A stretch of DNA of 64,000 nt from CAVRIA01 sp963721115 (GCA_963721115.1 CAVRIA010000014.1:62001-126000), one strand, 5' to 3'; counted from the stretch's first letter, positions 52,546-62,340 are shown. The notes: generated by a model not told the origin, from the letters alone. A program made the numbers and translations.

Positions 52546-54284
52546 GCGCGATACGCGCCGCGAGGCGGCGCCGCGGCCCGCTCGTCGCAACGACCGTGAT
52601 CGCCCTGTCGATCCCGGCCGTCCTCTGGCTGCAACTCGCCGGATGGCTCTCGTACCGCGAGGCGTTCACCGTAAACCTCCTGCTCCTCGCCGCGCTGGCG
52701 CTGGCGATGGCGCTGCTCGACGGCTCGTTGCGCCGGCCCCGTCCGCTCCTGAGATCGCGCCGCCAGCTGGCGCTGTTCGCGCTTCTCGTCGCCGGCGGCC
52801 TCGTCATGCGAACCGCCTGCTGGACCCGTTATCCCCCCGCCGACGGCCAGCTCTGGGAGGAGGCCCAGATGGCGACGCTGGCGCAGGACTCGCTCCTGCA
52901 CCACGGGCTCGATTCGTTTTTCCCCCTTCCCGACCTGATCGCGGAGTCGGGGATCGCCGTCGTCGGCTCGAGCCTGACCGCGGTTCGGATTCCGTTTCTC
53001 CTGCTCGGCATCGCCAGCGTCGCGCTCTTCTTCGCCGCCGCGCGGCTGGCCCTGCGCGACTTCTTCGCCGCCTTCTTCGCCGGCGGTTTGTTCGCCGCCA
53101 GCGCCATGCTCGCCGGATCGTCGCGCATCGCGCTCGAGACCATGTCCCCGATCTTCACCGTCTGCCTGGCGCTGGCGGCCGTCTTCTACGCCCGCGGCGC
53201 GCGCGGAGCCGGAACCGGCGCGATCGCCGGCATCGCCAGCGGTCTGCTGCTCACCGAGTACGACGCCTACCGCATCGTTCCGGTGTTCCTCTTCCTGTTC
53301 CTGCTCGCCGCGGCGTTTCAGGACTGCCCGCGACCGCTCCCGGTCGAGACCGGCGCCGAATTCCACTGGCGTCGCTTCGCACCGCTGCTGACGTTCGGCC
53401 TCTTCACCGCCGCGGTGATCATCCCGCAGAGCCTGGTCGATCCCGAGCACCCTTTGTTCTGGCTGACGGACGCCTACGCGCGGCACGGCCACGCGCTGGC
53501 GGAGCAGCACGCCGCGCTCTCCTGGTTCGCCCTTCTCGCCGAGCAAGCGGGCAAGGTCCGCACGACGGCGGGCTTTCTCTTCCTGCAGGGGAATTCGAAC
53601 GACGTACTGCCGGAGACGATGGGCGTCCTCGAGCTCTTCACCGGCGTTGCGGCGACGCTGGCCCTTCTCTACTGCGGTCTGCGGGCGCGGCACGACGCGC
53701 TGAAGCTCTTTCTGATCGCGTCGGTCACGTCGATCGTCGTCCTCGGCGGCATCCTGGTCGGCAATCCGGCGCGCTACCGGATGCTGCCCGCCGTCCCCCT
53801 CGCTCTCCTGGCCACCGGCGTCCCGGTCGACGATCTGCTGGGCCGACTCGGATCGCGGCGGCGAGCGGCGATCGCGCTCTTGTCCGTCCTGCTGCTGGTG
53901 CTCGCCGGCTTGAACGCGCGCGCTTTTTTCGCCGTCGCCATCCGCGACCCTCTGGTGCGCGAGGAGTTCTACGACCTCAACCTCGTCCTCGCCGACGAGA
54001 TTCGCAAGATCGAGGACTGGGACCCCGCCGCCCAGATCTTTCTCGTCAGCGACCGCGACTTCCTCGGCGAGCAGAGCGACTACTCGTTCTTCTTCGATCC
54101 GCGCCGGGTGGCGGTCACGACCGCGGTGGAGAAGGTGGCGGGAGACCAGGGGTACGTCGTATCGCACGGGCCCTTCATTCCCCTCGCCCTGCGCATCCAA
54201 GGCCTGCGCGAGTGCCGCCAATGGCGCGCGCGCCAGGGCTTCGACGAGCTGCTGCGCTGCCGCCTCGATCGCACGGCCGGCTGA
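52542..54284 (+). CDS. GT39-like polytopic glycosyltransferase
   Basis: The protein has 580 residues. It has about 11 membrane spans, starting LVATTVIALSIPAVLWLQLAG and including IPFLLLGIASVALFFAAARL and FAPLLTFGLFTAAVIIPQSL. The first external loop has WTRYPPADGQLWEEAQMATLA; its Asp/Glu residues match the acidic pair that GT-C enzymes of the PMT/ArnT class use. The C-terminal soluble portion includes QIFLVSDRDFLGEQSDYSFFF. A polyprenyl-phosphate-sugar donor is expected by class. GTG 52542 overlaps the previous stop. Its place behind thiolase genes looks incidental rather than functional. Confidence 0.72.
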   Translation: MSAIRAARRRRGPLVATTVIALSIPAVLWLQLAGWLSYREAFTVNLLLLAALALAMALLDGSLRRPRPLLRSRRQLALFALLVAGGLVMRTACWTRYPPADGQLWEEAQMATLAQDSLLHHGLDSFFPLPDLIAESGIAVVGSSLTAVRIPFLLLGIASVALFFAAARLALRDFFAAFFAGGLFAASAMLAGSSRIALETMSPIFTVCLALAAVFYARGARGAGTGAIAGIASGLLLTEYDAYRIVPVFLFLFLLAAAFQDCPRPLPVETGAEFHWRRFAPLLTFGLFTAAVIIPQSLVDPEHPLFWLTDAYARHGHALAEQHAALSWFALLAEQAGKVRTTAGFLFLQGNSNDVLPETMGVLELFTGVAATLALLYCGLRARHDALKLFLIASVTSIVVLGGILVGNPARYRMLPAVPLALLATGVPVDDLLGRLGSRRRAAIALLSVLLLVLAGLNARAFFAVAIRDPLVREEFYDLNLVLADEIRKIEDWDPAAQIFLVSDRDFLGEQSDYSFFFDPRRVAVTTAVEKVAGDQGYVVSHGPFIPLALRIQGLRECRQWRARQGFDELLRCRLDRTAG

Positions 54285-54516
54285 CGACAGAGGGCGCAGC
54301 CGCGCGCTCGACATACGGGCGGCACCCTGTTAGCGTTGCACAAGCGAGTCAGGCATTGTCTCATTTGAACCGTCGGCAGCCCGCCGTCTGGGCAACTGGC
54401 AGGACAAACCGGGGATCCGAGCCACAGGGCGGACACCGGCAGGCGTCGAGGAAAGGGAGGGCGGCGCCGGCGGTCGGCAAAGGGCGGCGCGCCGCGTTGC
54501 CACGAGGAGAGATCCG

Positions 54517-54891
54517 ATGGCGAGAGAGGACCATTCACAGCGCTTCGGGCCCGGGATCTGGGCGACAGTTCGCGACACCGGCGAGCACGTCAAGGTCGAG
54601 TCCTGGTCGGGAATCGCCGCCGCGTACCGCGTTCATTCCGTAAAGGGCGGGTTGCAGTTCCTGACCGAAGCCGAGCTCGACGAGGTGCCCCAGCACCCCG
54701 ATGCCCGCCTCGGAAAGCAGTGGATCCGCTGCCGCGCCCCCAAGTGCGGCGCGCCACTGACCGCGGACCTGCCCGTTTGCGAGCGCTGCAGCGCCCCCGT
54801 CTGCACCTGCGGTCGTTGCGAGTGCAGCCGCACCTCGACCGCCAGCCGTGCCCGAAAGGCCAAGGCAAAGGCGCAGCCCGCAAAGAGCTGA
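54517..54891 (+). CDS. Small zinc-ribbon protein, hypothetical
   Basis: The protein has 124 residues. Residues 1-70 form a small beta-rich domain (GPGIWATVRDTGEHVKVESW, AAYRVHSVKGGLQFLTEAEL). They are followed by a zinc ribbon with CRAPKCGAPL, VCERCSAPVCTCGRCECS and a Lys/Ala-rich tail (ARKAKAKAQPAKS) that suggests nucleic-acid contact. ATG 54517 has GAGGAGAGA upstream. Family unknown. The 232-base gap before it (54285-54516) holds no recognised feature. Confidence 0.72.
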   Translation: MAREDHSQRFGPGIWATVRDTGEHVKVESWSGIAAAYRVHSVKGGLQFLTEAELDEVPQHPDARLGKQWIRCRAPKCGAPLTADLPVCERCSAPVCTCGRCECSRTSTASRARKAKAKAQPAKS

Positions 54892-54914
54892 CCCCGAGCG
54901 CCGCCGCGACTCGG

Positions 54915-55934
54915 CTACGTCGTCAGCACCACCTTTCCCACGTTCTTGCGGTCCTGGATGTAGTGGTGGGCCGCCGCCGCCTCGGCCAGGGGGAAGGTCT
55001 TCCCCACGGTCGGACGGACTCGGCCCTCGCTGTACCAGCCCAGGATCTGGTGCAGCCACCCGAGCAGCATCTCGCTCTCGTCCCACAGGTGGCCGAGGTT
55101 CACGCCGACCAACGCCTTGTTGTCGTTGATCAGCTTCGGCGGCGGGAAGCTGAACAGCGGCGTCCGCAGCAGGGTCTTCGCGAGGGAGAGAAGCGAGCGC
55201 GACTTTCCGGTCGCCGCGTTCGACAGGCCGAACATGACCAGGCGTCCGGTGGGCGCGAGGCAGCGATAGCCCTTCTTCCAGTGCTCGCCGCCCATCGCGT
55301 CGAGCACGATGTGCACGCCGCGCCCGCCGGTGAGCCGCTCGATCTCCTTCTCGTAGTCGCGCCCGCGGTAGTCGATCGCGTGCTCGACGCCGCGCTCGCG
55401 CAGCATCTCGTGCTTGCCCGGCGAGGCGGTGCCGAACACCTCGGCGCCGTGGATCCGACACAGGTCGATGGACGCCAGGCCGACCCCGCCGGCGGCGCTG
55501 TGGACCAGAACTCGCTCCCCTTTCTTGACCGAGCCCATCTGGATCAGCATCTGGTACGCAGTCAGATAGTTGACCGGGACCGCCGCTCCCTCTTCGTAGC
55601 TCATGCCCTCCGGAAGCGGCACCGCCTGCGCGGCGGGAACGCACACGACGTCGCTGTAACCGCCGAAGCGCGTCATGGCGAGAACCCTGGTGCCCGCCGC
55701 GAGGCCCACGCCCTCGCCGGCCGCGTCGACGTCTCCCGCCACCTCGTAGCCGACCACGGCGGGCAGCTTGGGAGCATCTCCGTACAGGCCGAGCCGGGCC
55801 ATGATGTCGGCGAAGTTGACGCCGACCGCCCTCACGCGGATGCGCACCTCTCCTGGCCGCGGCAACGGGTCCGCCGCCTCACGCAGCTCGAGAACCTCCG
55901 GCGGCCCCACCCGAGTGATCCATACCTGGCGCAT
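54915..55934 (-). CDS. Quinone-reductase-type MDR alcohol dehydrogenase
   Basis: The protein has 339 residues. It starts with the GroES-like domain (MRQVWITRVGPPEVLELRE, GVNFADIMARLGLYGDAPKL, VVGYEVAGDVDAAG), then the Rossmann domain with VLVHSAAGGVGLASIDLCR (NADPH motif AAGGVG) and KLINDNKALVGVNLGHLW. No zinc-ligand Cys/His pattern of classical ADHs is present, so it is of the zinc-free quinone oxidoreductase/VAT-1 group, reducing quinones or enones with NADPH. GGGAGGACG is ahead of ATG 55934. It lies just downstream of the acyl-CoA synthetase on the same strand. Confidence 0.9.
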   Translation of the reverse strand: MRQVWITRVGPPEVLELREAADPLPRPGEVRIRVRAVGVNFADIMARLGLYGDAPKLPAVVGYEVAGDVDAAGEGVGLAAGTRVLAMTRFGGYSDVVCVPAAQAVPLPEGMSYEEGAAVPVNYLTAYQMLIQMGSVKKGERVLVHSAAGGVGLASIDLCRIHGAEVFGTASPGKHEMLRERGVEHAIDYRGRDYEKEIERLTGGRGVHIVLDAMGGEHWKKGYRCLAPTGRLVMFGLSNAATGKSRSLLSLAKTLLRTPLFSFPPPKLINDNKALVGVNLGHLWDESEMLLGWLHQILGWYSEGRVRPTVGKTFPLAEAAAAHHYIQDRKNVGKVVLTT

Positions 55935-56076
55935 GCGTTCGTCCTCCCCGACCGCTCTTACGTCGCCGCGGAGGACAAGGAAAGAGCGCACCGCGCGGTT
56001 GGGTCAATCGCGCGCGCTTGCCACCACGGCGGCACCGTCGAAGAGCACGGTCGTCGCCTCCGCCGCCGGTCGATGA

Positions 56077-57918
56077 TCAGCGGTCGAGGAGCGCCAGCCT
56101 CTCGCGCGCCGCGAACTCGCGGCGCTTGGCTTCGTAATCCGCGGCGGTGAAGGGCTTGAAGGTCGTGTCGCCGCGCTCGCGCCAGTACACCGCCTGTGCG
56201 GCGGGAATCCGGTTCACGTCGAAGTGCACCTTTTTCAGGTTGCGCACCAGCACCTTCTGCGTCTGGGTGTACTCGAAGTCGTCGACCACGCGCACGAAAT
56301 CGGGGAACCACTTGCGGTCCATGCTGGCGCCGCCCACCTGCTCCTCGCACCAGTGAAAGAAGCGCTGCGGATCGAAGCTCGCCCCGTCGCGCAGCTTCAC
56401 CGCCACCATCACCAGCTCGTCCGACACCGAGCACGGCACTCCGTAGGCGGCCGCCAGGGCGACGTCCGGCTGTTCGGAGAAGATGCGCGCCACCTGGCTG
56501 GCGGAGAAGTTCTCGCCGTCCTTGCGGATCCAGTCGTCCGTCCGGCCGTCGAAGAACAGGAAGCGGCTGCCGTCCTGCACCAGCACGTGCCCCAGGTCGC
56601 CGGAGTGGTAGACCCCGTCCCGGTACTTATCGGAGTTCGCCGTCGGGTTGTCGTAGTAGCCCTGAAAGAGGCCGGTGTCGCTGCCGACCCGGCAGATCTC
56701 GCCCACGCACCGCTCGTAGTTGAGGAGCTTTCCGTCCGGCCCGAGCTCCGCCGGCGGGCATTCGTTGCCCTGTGGATCGAGAATCTTGACCGACTCGTCG
56801 GCAATCTCTCCGACGCTGCCGCGCGGGTTCCCCTTGCGCCGGAACGTGCTGATCGCCGCCTCGGTGGAGCCGTAGAGCTCGAACATGTCCTCCAGGCCCA
56901 GCCACTGGGTGAAGCGGTCGATGTCGGGCGGAGCGGCGCCGTTGCCCACGGCGAAGCGCAGGTGGTTGCGGGGGTCATTCGTAATCTCGGCGGCGATGCG
57001 CGCCTCGTCGCCGCCGCACTGCTTCTCGATGGCGGCGAGCACGTAGTGGACGGGCTCGCCGACGTAGTTCCAGAACGTCACCCCGTAGCGGAGGATGTCG
57101 GGCACGAACTGGCTGGCGCTGAAGCGCTCGCGCAGGGCCATGCCGCCCCCGACCCAGAAGGCCGGCATGAAGCCGACGAACATGGAGTTCGAGTGGAAGA
57201 GCGGCATGCACCCGTAGCCGACGTCGTCGCGCCCGAGGCCGAGGTTTCCCGAGACGCCGAAGCCGGTGGCGCAGAACTTGAGATGGTTGTTGTTGATGCC
57301 TTTCGGCAGGCCGGTCGTTCCGGAGGTGTAGATGACCATGAGATTGCGGTCGGGGGGCACGTCGACGGTGGGGGCGGCGAGCGAGTCGTCCGCCTTCCCG
57401 ACCTCCGCCTCGAGGCGGGCCACCAGGTCCACGGCGGGCGGAATCTCCGCCCGCCTCTCGGCGCTCGCGTTGCGCACGACCAGGATGTCGGCGGGCGCGA
57501 GGTGGCGCAGCTCCCCGCGCACGCGCTCGACCTCCGGAAGCACCCGCTCGTCGACCACGAGCAGGCGGGCGCGCGACTGGTTGAGCACACCGGCCAGCAC
57601 GTCGCCGCGCAGGCCGGTATTGACCCCGAACAGGGTCAACCCCGCGTAGCCGCAACCGCCGAACAGCGCCAGAAGCTCGAGGTGGTTCTCGAGCAGCATG
57701 GCGACGTGCCCGGGGCGGGTGTCGTCGATGGCGCCGAGGCGCTGCAGGAGGAAGAGCGCCATGCGCACGCACTCGTTGCGGTACTGGCGATACGTCCAGC
57801 GGCGGTCCCCTTTGAGCAGCAGCACCTTGTCGCGCAGCTCCGGGTGCGCGGCGCGCGCCTCGATCTGCGCCCCCAAGCTCAGCGGGGTGTCGAAAAAATT
57901 GAGCGGCTCTGGCGTCAC
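56077..57918 (-). CDS. Long-chain/very-long-chain acyl-CoA synthetase (AMP-binding)
   Basis: The protein has 613 residues. P-loop IYTSGTTGLPKGINNNHLKF (~residue 200), FELYGSTEAAISTFRRKGNP (A5), YHSGDLGHVLVQDGSRFLFF and FFDGRTDDWIRKDGENFSAS (A7-A8). The C-terminal NLKKVHFDVNRIP and YEAKRREFAARE replace the usual A10 tail. KDGENFSASQVARI and the extended length are seen in FATP-like very-long-chain acyl-CoA synthetases. GTG 57918 with GGAGGAG just before it fits better than the upstream ATG at 58119, whose extra residues are not family-like. It likely feeds acyl-CoA to the thiolase and hydratase enzymes elsewhere. Confidence 0.88.
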   Translation of the reverse strand: MTPEPLNFFDTPLSLGAQIEARAAHPELRDKVLLLKGDRRWTYRQYRNECVRMALFLLQRLGAIDDTRPGHVAMLLENHLELLALFGGCGYAGLTLFGVNTGLRGDVLAGVLNQSRARLLVVDERVLPEVERVRGELRHLAPADILVVRNASAERRAEIPPAVDLVARLEAEVGKADDSLAAPTVDVPPDRNLMVIYTSGTTGLPKGINNNHLKFCATGFGVSGNLGLGRDDVGYGCMPLFHSNSMFVGFMPAFWVGGGMALRERFSASQFVPDILRYGVTFWNYVGEPVHYVLAAIEKQCGGDEARIAAEITNDPRNHLRFAVGNGAAPPDIDRFTQWLGLEDMFELYGSTEAAISTFRRKGNPRGSVGEIADESVKILDPQGNECPPAELGPDGKLLNYERCVGEICRVGSDTGLFQGYYDNPTANSDKYRDGVYHSGDLGHVLVQDGSRFLFFDGRTDDWIRKDGENFSASQVARIFSEQPDVALAAAYGVPCSVSDELVMVAVKLRDGASFDPQRFFHWCEEQVGGASMDRKWFPDFVRVVDDFEYTQTQKVLVRNLKKVHFDVNRIPAAQAVYWRERGDTTFKPFTAADYEAKRREFAARERLALLDR

Positions 57919-58075
57919 GAAGCTCCTCCTCGTCGGTCTGATGGAGAAGCGCTTTCTTAGCAGACTTTCCGCTCTCCTTCCCAGCCTGAGCGAATGGGAA
58001 AGAGCCGCCGGGTGAAAGGCCAGCGCCGGCCGCGTCCCGCGCGGGACGCGCACTCCGGGCCGGCGCCGCCCGGAA

Positions 58076-58399
58076 TCAGCCGGCGCTCGAGCGCCGCGCC
58101 ACTCGCACCGCGTCGACAACCGACCACAGGGCGAGGAGCATGAAGGGCAGCGAGGCCAGCATCATGAGCTGCAAGCCGCGTATCGGATCGCCGAAATCGA
58201 TCTGGACATCGAGCGGGCTGAGCGGTCCGAAGCCGGTGAGAACACCGCCGATGGCGAAGAGTGCCGCCTTTCGCCGCTCGCCGTTGTAGAGCTGGCCCAG
58301 CCCGGGAAACAGCCCCGAGAAGAAAGCCGCCAGCCAGGCGCTCTTCGGCGCCGCAGGCCTCTCGGCCATCTCGTCGGCCGGTAGAGAGCGTTCTTTCAC
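58076..58399 (-). CDS. Small membrane protein (DUF5683/TM2-like)
   Basis: The protein has 107 residues from GTG 58399; ATG 58366 is an alternative start. The block KSAWLAAFFSGLFPGLGQLY with YNGERRKAALFAIGGVL is the pattern of small proteins with a hairpin of two or three spans (AxxxSxxxPGLGQxYNG). A second span, LMMLASLPFMLLALWSVVDAV, follows. The function is unknown. It ends 158 bases upstream of the acyl-CoA synthetase start on the same strand. Confidence 0.68.
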   Translation of the reverse strand: MKERSLPADEMAERPAAPKSAWLAAFFSGLFPGLGQLYNGERRKAALFAIGGVLTGFGPLSPLDVQIDFGDPIRGLQLMMLASLPFMLLALWSVVDAVRVARRSSAG

Positions 58400-58451
58400 G
58401 ATGCAAACACCATAGGCCTCCGCCGCGTGCGAGTAAATGCTGCACGCAGTA

Positions 58452-58590
58452 AGGAGGAGGCCGCGGCCGAGCCCATCGGAGCGCAAAGCGCGCACGGGGG
58501 CGAATTCCCAAAGGAGGCCGTGCGAGCTCTGCTCGCGGGGCCGAGCCCATCGGAGCGCGCAGCGCGCACGGGGGCAAATTCCCAAAGGAT
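58452..58590 (+). repeat. 78-base leader repeat, two copies
   Basis: Two tandem, slightly diverged copies (about 58452-58514 and 58515-58590), the first lacking its 5' part. Both keep gagcccatcggagcgc and end gggggc(g/a)aattcccaaagg. They lie about 97 bases before ATG 58687, on the plus strand and oriented toward it. The gap 58400-58686 has no other feature. Confidence 0.75.
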
Positions 58591-58686
58591 TGTCAGGACG
58601 GCAGCCCCGTGGCATGGAGGGACCAGCCACGCAAACCGATGGGGCTCGCCGGCGCCGGAGAGCCGCAAGTCGCCAAGGAGAAGGAC

Positions 58687-60969
58687 ATGGGAGCATCGAC
58701 TCGCATCGCGCACCGCATCTGCCCCCTGTGCGAGGCCACCTGCGGCCTGGAGATCGCCGTCGACGGCCGCCGCGTGACGTCGATCCGCGGCGATCGCGAG
58801 GACGTGTTCAGCCGCGGCTTCGTGTGCCCGAAGGGTGCCGCCCTGGCACAGCTCGACGCGGACCCCGACCGACTGCAGGCGCCCCTGGTGCGGCGCGGCG
58901 GCGAGCACGTTCCGGTGTCGTGGGACGAGGCCTTCGCCGAGATCGAACGCCGCCTGACGCCGATCGTGGCGCAGCACGGCAACGACGCGGTGGCGCTCTA
59001 CCTCGGCAACCCGACGGTTCACAACATGGCGCTCTCCATCTACGCACAGGTGCTGGCGCGGGCGCTGCGGACGAGGAACATCTACACGGCCAGCACCGTC
59101 GACCAGATCCCCAAGCAGCTGGCCAGCGGTCTCCTGTTCGGCACCTTCACGAGCGTCGCCGTGCCGGACATCGATCGCACCGACTTCCTGCTCGTCCTCG
59201 GCGCCAACCCGATGGACTCCAACGGCAGCTTGTGGACGGTGCCCGACTTCCCGGGCCGGCTGCGCGCCCTGCAGGCGCGCGGCGGCCGTTGCGTCGTCGT
59301 CGATCCGCGGCGCAGCCGCACCGCCGAGGTAGCGGACGAGCACGTGTTCATCCGCCCCGGCACCGACGCGCACCTGCTGATGGGAATCGTCCACACCCTG
59401 TTCGCCGAAGGGCGCGTGAAGCTCGGGCGGCTGGCCGACCACGTCGACGGCGTCGCCGAGGTGGAAGCGGCCGCCGCGCCGTTTTCACCCGAGGTGGTGG
59501 CCCCCGTCTGCGGCGTGTCGGCGGCGACGATCCGCCGCCTCGCTCGCGATCTGGCGGCGGCGCCGCGTGCCGCCGTGTACGGCCGCATCGGCACCTGCAC
59601 GCAGCAGTTCGGCACCGCCGCGAGCTGGCTGGTCGACGTCTGCAACGTCCTGACGGGGAACCTCGACGCCCCCGGCGGCGCCATGTTTCCCCTCGCGCCG
59701 GCGTTCGCCGCCAACAGCCACGGAACACCCGGGGTCGGCCGCGGCGTGCGCATCGGTCGCCGCCACAGCCGCGTGCGCGGCGCGCCCGAGGTGCAGGGGG
59801 AGCTGCCGGTGGCCTGCCTGGCCGAGGAGATCGAAACGCCGGGCGAGGGACGAGTCCGCGCCCTGATCACCATCGCCGGCAACCCGGCCCTCAGCACGCC
59901 CAACGCCGGGCGCCTGGCGCAAGCCCTGGACTCGCTCGAGCTGATGGTCAGCCTCGACATCTATCTCAACGAGACGACCCGCCACGCCGACGTGATCCTG
60001 CCCGGCCTGTCGCCACTCGAGGAGGCGCACTACGACGTCGTCTTTCCCCAGTTCGGGTGTCGCAACGCCGCCCGCTACTCCGCGCCGGTCTTTGCGCCGC
60101 CCCGGGAGCGGCCGCACGAGTGGGAAACCCTGCTGCGCCTGACCTCCATCGTCTCCGGTCAGGGCGCGACGGCCGACGTCGCCGCGCTCGACGACTTCGT
60201 CGCCCTGACGCAAGTACAGCGCGCCGTCGGAGCCGCCGGCTCGCCGGTTCACGGACGCGACCCCGAGGAGATCATGGCGGCGCTGGCGCCGCGCCGCGGG
60301 CCCGATCGCATTCTCGACCTCGAGCTGCGCTCCGGCCCCTACGGCGACGGCTTCGGCAGCCGTCCCGACGGGCTGAGCCTGTCGGCGCTGCAGGCGCATC
60401 CGCACGGCATCGACCTCGGACCGCTGCAACCGCGCCTGCCGGAGGCGCTGCGCACCCCGTCGGGCAAGATCGAGCTGGCGCCGGCCCTGCTCCTCGGCGA
60501 CGTCGATCGCCTGCGCGCGTCGCTCGCGGCAGCGGACGACGGTGCCGGTCTCGTCCTGGTCGGACGCCGTCACCTGCGCTCCAACAACTCGTGGATGCAC
60601 AACCTCCCGCTGCTCGCCGGCGGACGCGCGCGCTGTACACTGCACGTGCATCCCGAGGACGCCGACCGCCTCGGCCTGACCGACGGCGGACTGGCACGCG
60701 TCTCCTCGCGCGTCGGCGCGGTGCGCCTTCCGGTCGAGGTCACCGACGCCGTCATGCCCGGCGTGGTCAGCATGCCGCACGGATGGGGACACGATCAGCC
60801 CGGCAGCCGCCTGGCGGTCGCCGCCGCGCGGCCCGGCGTCAACAGCAATCTGCTCGCCGACGAGCTCGGGCTCGATCCGCTGTCGGGCAACGCCATTCTC
60901 AACGGCATCCCGGTCGAGGTCGAAGCCGTGTCGGACACCGCTTCCGCCGGACCGCCGGCACAGATATGA
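58687..60969 (+). CDS. Molybdopterin-dependent oxidoreductase (formate dehydrogenase/DMSO reductase family)
   Basis: The protein has 760 residues. The N-terminal 4Fe-4S motif is CPLCEATCGLEI...CPKGAAL (C-x2-C-x3-C-x27-C). The moco domains then follow: LGANPMDSNGSLW, VVDPRRSRTAEVADEHVFIRPGTD, VDVCNVLTGNLDAPGGAMFP, ALITIAGNPALSTPNAG, HADVILPGLSPLEEAHYD and the C-terminal NSNLLADELGLDPLSGNAIL. No obvious Tat signal is present, so it should be cytoplasmic. The residue at the metal-ligand site could not be fixed by eye. ATG 58687 has AAGGAGAAGGAC in front and is preferred to GTG 58609. The stop overlaps the start of the exported gene that follows (ATGA). Confidence 0.9.
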   Translation: MGASTRIAHRICPLCEATCGLEIAVDGRRVTSIRGDREDVFSRGFVCPKGAALAQLDADPDRLQAPLVRRGGEHVPVSWDEAFAEIERRLTPIVAQHGNDAVALYLGNPTVHNMALSIYAQVLARALRTRNIYTASTVDQIPKQLASGLLFGTFTSVAVPDIDRTDFLLVLGANPMDSNGSLWTVPDFPGRLRALQARGGRCVVVDPRRSRTAEVADEHVFIRPGTDAHLLMGIVHTLFAEGRVKLGRLADHVDGVAEVEAAAAPFSPEVVAPVCGVSAATIRRLARDLAAAPRAAVYGRIGTCTQQFGTAASWLVDVCNVLTGNLDAPGGAMFPLAPAFAANSHGTPGVGRGVRIGRRHSRVRGAPEVQGELPVACLAEEIETPGEGRVRALITIAGNPALSTPNAGRLAQALDSLELMVSLDIYLNETTRHADVILPGLSPLEEAHYDVVFPQFGCRNAARYSAPVFAPPRERPHEWETLLRLTSIVSGQGATADVAALDDFVALTQVQRAVGAAGSPVHGRDPEEIMAALAPRRGPDRILDLELRSGPYGDGFGSRPDGLSLSALQAHPHGIDLGPLQPRLPEALRTPSGKIELAPALLLGDVDRLRASLAAADDGAGLVLVGRRHLRSNNSWMHNLPLLAGGRARCTLHVHPEDADRLGLTDGGLARVSSRVGAVRLPVEVTDAVMPGVVSMPHGWGHDQPGSRLAVAAARPGVNSNLLADELGLDPLSGNAILNGIPVEVEAVSDTASAGPPAQI

Positions 60970-62309
60970 AAAGGCGAGCGGGGGTGGGGCCGCTGGCCCT
61001 GTGTCTCCTGGTCGTCTGCGGCATCGCTTCCGGGGCCGCGGCACAAGCGCCAAAGACGCTGGCCCGCTTTCACGATCCGGTCGTCCTGAGCACCTCACAG
61101 CTGGCGGGCCTGCCCGATCGTCGCACCGAAGCGCTACGCCTGTATCGGGTCGAGCACGGCGTCGCGGCGCCCATTCCGTTCCAGGTCGACGCCCTGGATC
61201 GAAACGGCGAGATCGAGTTCACGGAGGGTGGGGCCCCGACGGACTTCGCCTTCGACGACAACGACGAGCTGATCTTCATGGCCAAGGACAGCGGCGATCG
61301 CGCCGCCGCCGACGCCCTGCCGGGAAGCGCCGACGCCGCATTGGAGATCGAGATCGCCGATCCCGTCGACGGGGGGCTCGGCTGGGTCTACCTGGCGCAC
61401 TTTTCTTCCCACCCGCCTCCGCCGTCGCCGGCTCGCTACGTCGCCTACGACCGCGCCGCCAACCGCGCCCACTCCTCTTTCTACACGGTCGACTACGACC
61501 GCACCCACAACTTCTTCACCGCCATGCGCATCGACCCGAGCGCCGGCGGCAACGGCGACAACCTCCTGCGCCGCACGCGCATGCGGGGCAACCCCACCTT
61601 CTCTCTGCTGCTCACTCGCTGGAGCCCGGTGTTCACGGAGCAGAACTCGATCGTCGCCGTGGAGGGAATCAAGGACGGTCCGGTGCGCGTCGTGCGACGC
61701 ATCCGCCTGTCGGTCGATCTCGGCGAGCACTTCCCCGATCTACCGAGTGGAACCGTGACGACGTATCACTATCTGAGCTCGTTCACGACGCCGACGCAGT
61801 TCGGCGTTCCGTGGATGGCGCTGAAGATGCTGCGCGACTTCCGTTTCGAGAACGTTCTCGACTTTCGCCCCGAAGTGCTCGGCAGCGAGTACTGGGACGG
61901 GTCGCACCCAGACGGCTTGCGCTTCACCGGCGGGCACCGCAGCGTCCTCGCGTCGCGGGATCACGACTGGTGGGTGGCCAGTGGCCCGCTCGGCACGTGG
62001 CTGAGCGCCTTCCTGATTCCCGAGCAATGGAAGACATGGGGGATCGCGCGCGGCACGGTCTTCCGCGACGACGGCGCTGCGCAGCAAGCCGGCGGGCGCG
62101 GCGTGTACGCAGCCGGGTTCAGTCTGCTCAACATGACCAACCTGCGGCGATCCGGGAGCTACGGATTGCTGCAGGCCACTGTCGTTCTGTCCCGGCCCTA
62201 TCAACCCGGAGACGAAGCCGCGCCCATGGCCATGCTGCAGCAACCACTGCTGGCGCGGGTTCGCGCCGCCCGACCGGCCGAGCCCGCCCGAACCGCCGCC
62301 CTGCCCTGA
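60966..62309 (+). CDS. Exported protein of unknown function, coupled to a molybdoenzyme
   Basis: The protein has 447 residues. A signal peptide (LALCLLVVCGIASGAAAQA) precedes a mature domain with FQVDALDRNGEIEFTEGGAP, FAFDDNDELIFMAKDSGDR, GLGWVYLAHFSSHPPPPSP and YVAYDRAANRAHSSFYTVDY, LEDG-poor and beta-rich. Later blocks are PVFTEQNSIVAVEGIKDG, HYLSSFTTPTQFGVPWMALK and GHRSVLASRDHDWWVASGPL. No cysteines for cofactors or lipobox were noticed. The molybdoenzyme appears cytoplasmic and this protein exported, so they cannot be simple subunits; co-expression is shown by the ATGA overlap. No family name is offered. Confidence 0.8.
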   Translation: MKRRAGVGPLALCLLVVCGIASGAAAQAPKTLARFHDPVVLSTSQLAGLPDRRTEALRLYRVEHGVAAPIPFQVDALDRNGEIEFTEGGAPTDFAFDDNDELIFMAKDSGDRAAADALPGSADAALEIEIADPVDGGLGWVYLAHFSSHPPPPSPARYVAYDRAANRAHSSFYTVDYDRTHNFFTAMRIDPSAGGNGDNLLRRTRMRGNPTFSLLLTRWSPVFTEQNSIVAVEGIKDGPVRVVRRIRLSVDLGEHFPDLPSGTVTTYHYLSSFTTPTQFGVPWMALKMLRDFRFENVLDFRPEVLGSEYWDGSHPDGLRFTGGHRSVLASRDHDWWVASGPLGTWLSAFLIPEQWKTWGIARGTVFRDDGAAQQAGGRGVYAAGFSLLNMTNLRRSGSYGLLQATVVLSRPYQPGDEAAPMAMLQQPLLARVRAARPAEPARTAALP

Positions 62310-62340
62310 ACGGATCTCGACTCGGCCCCGATCCGCTTGG

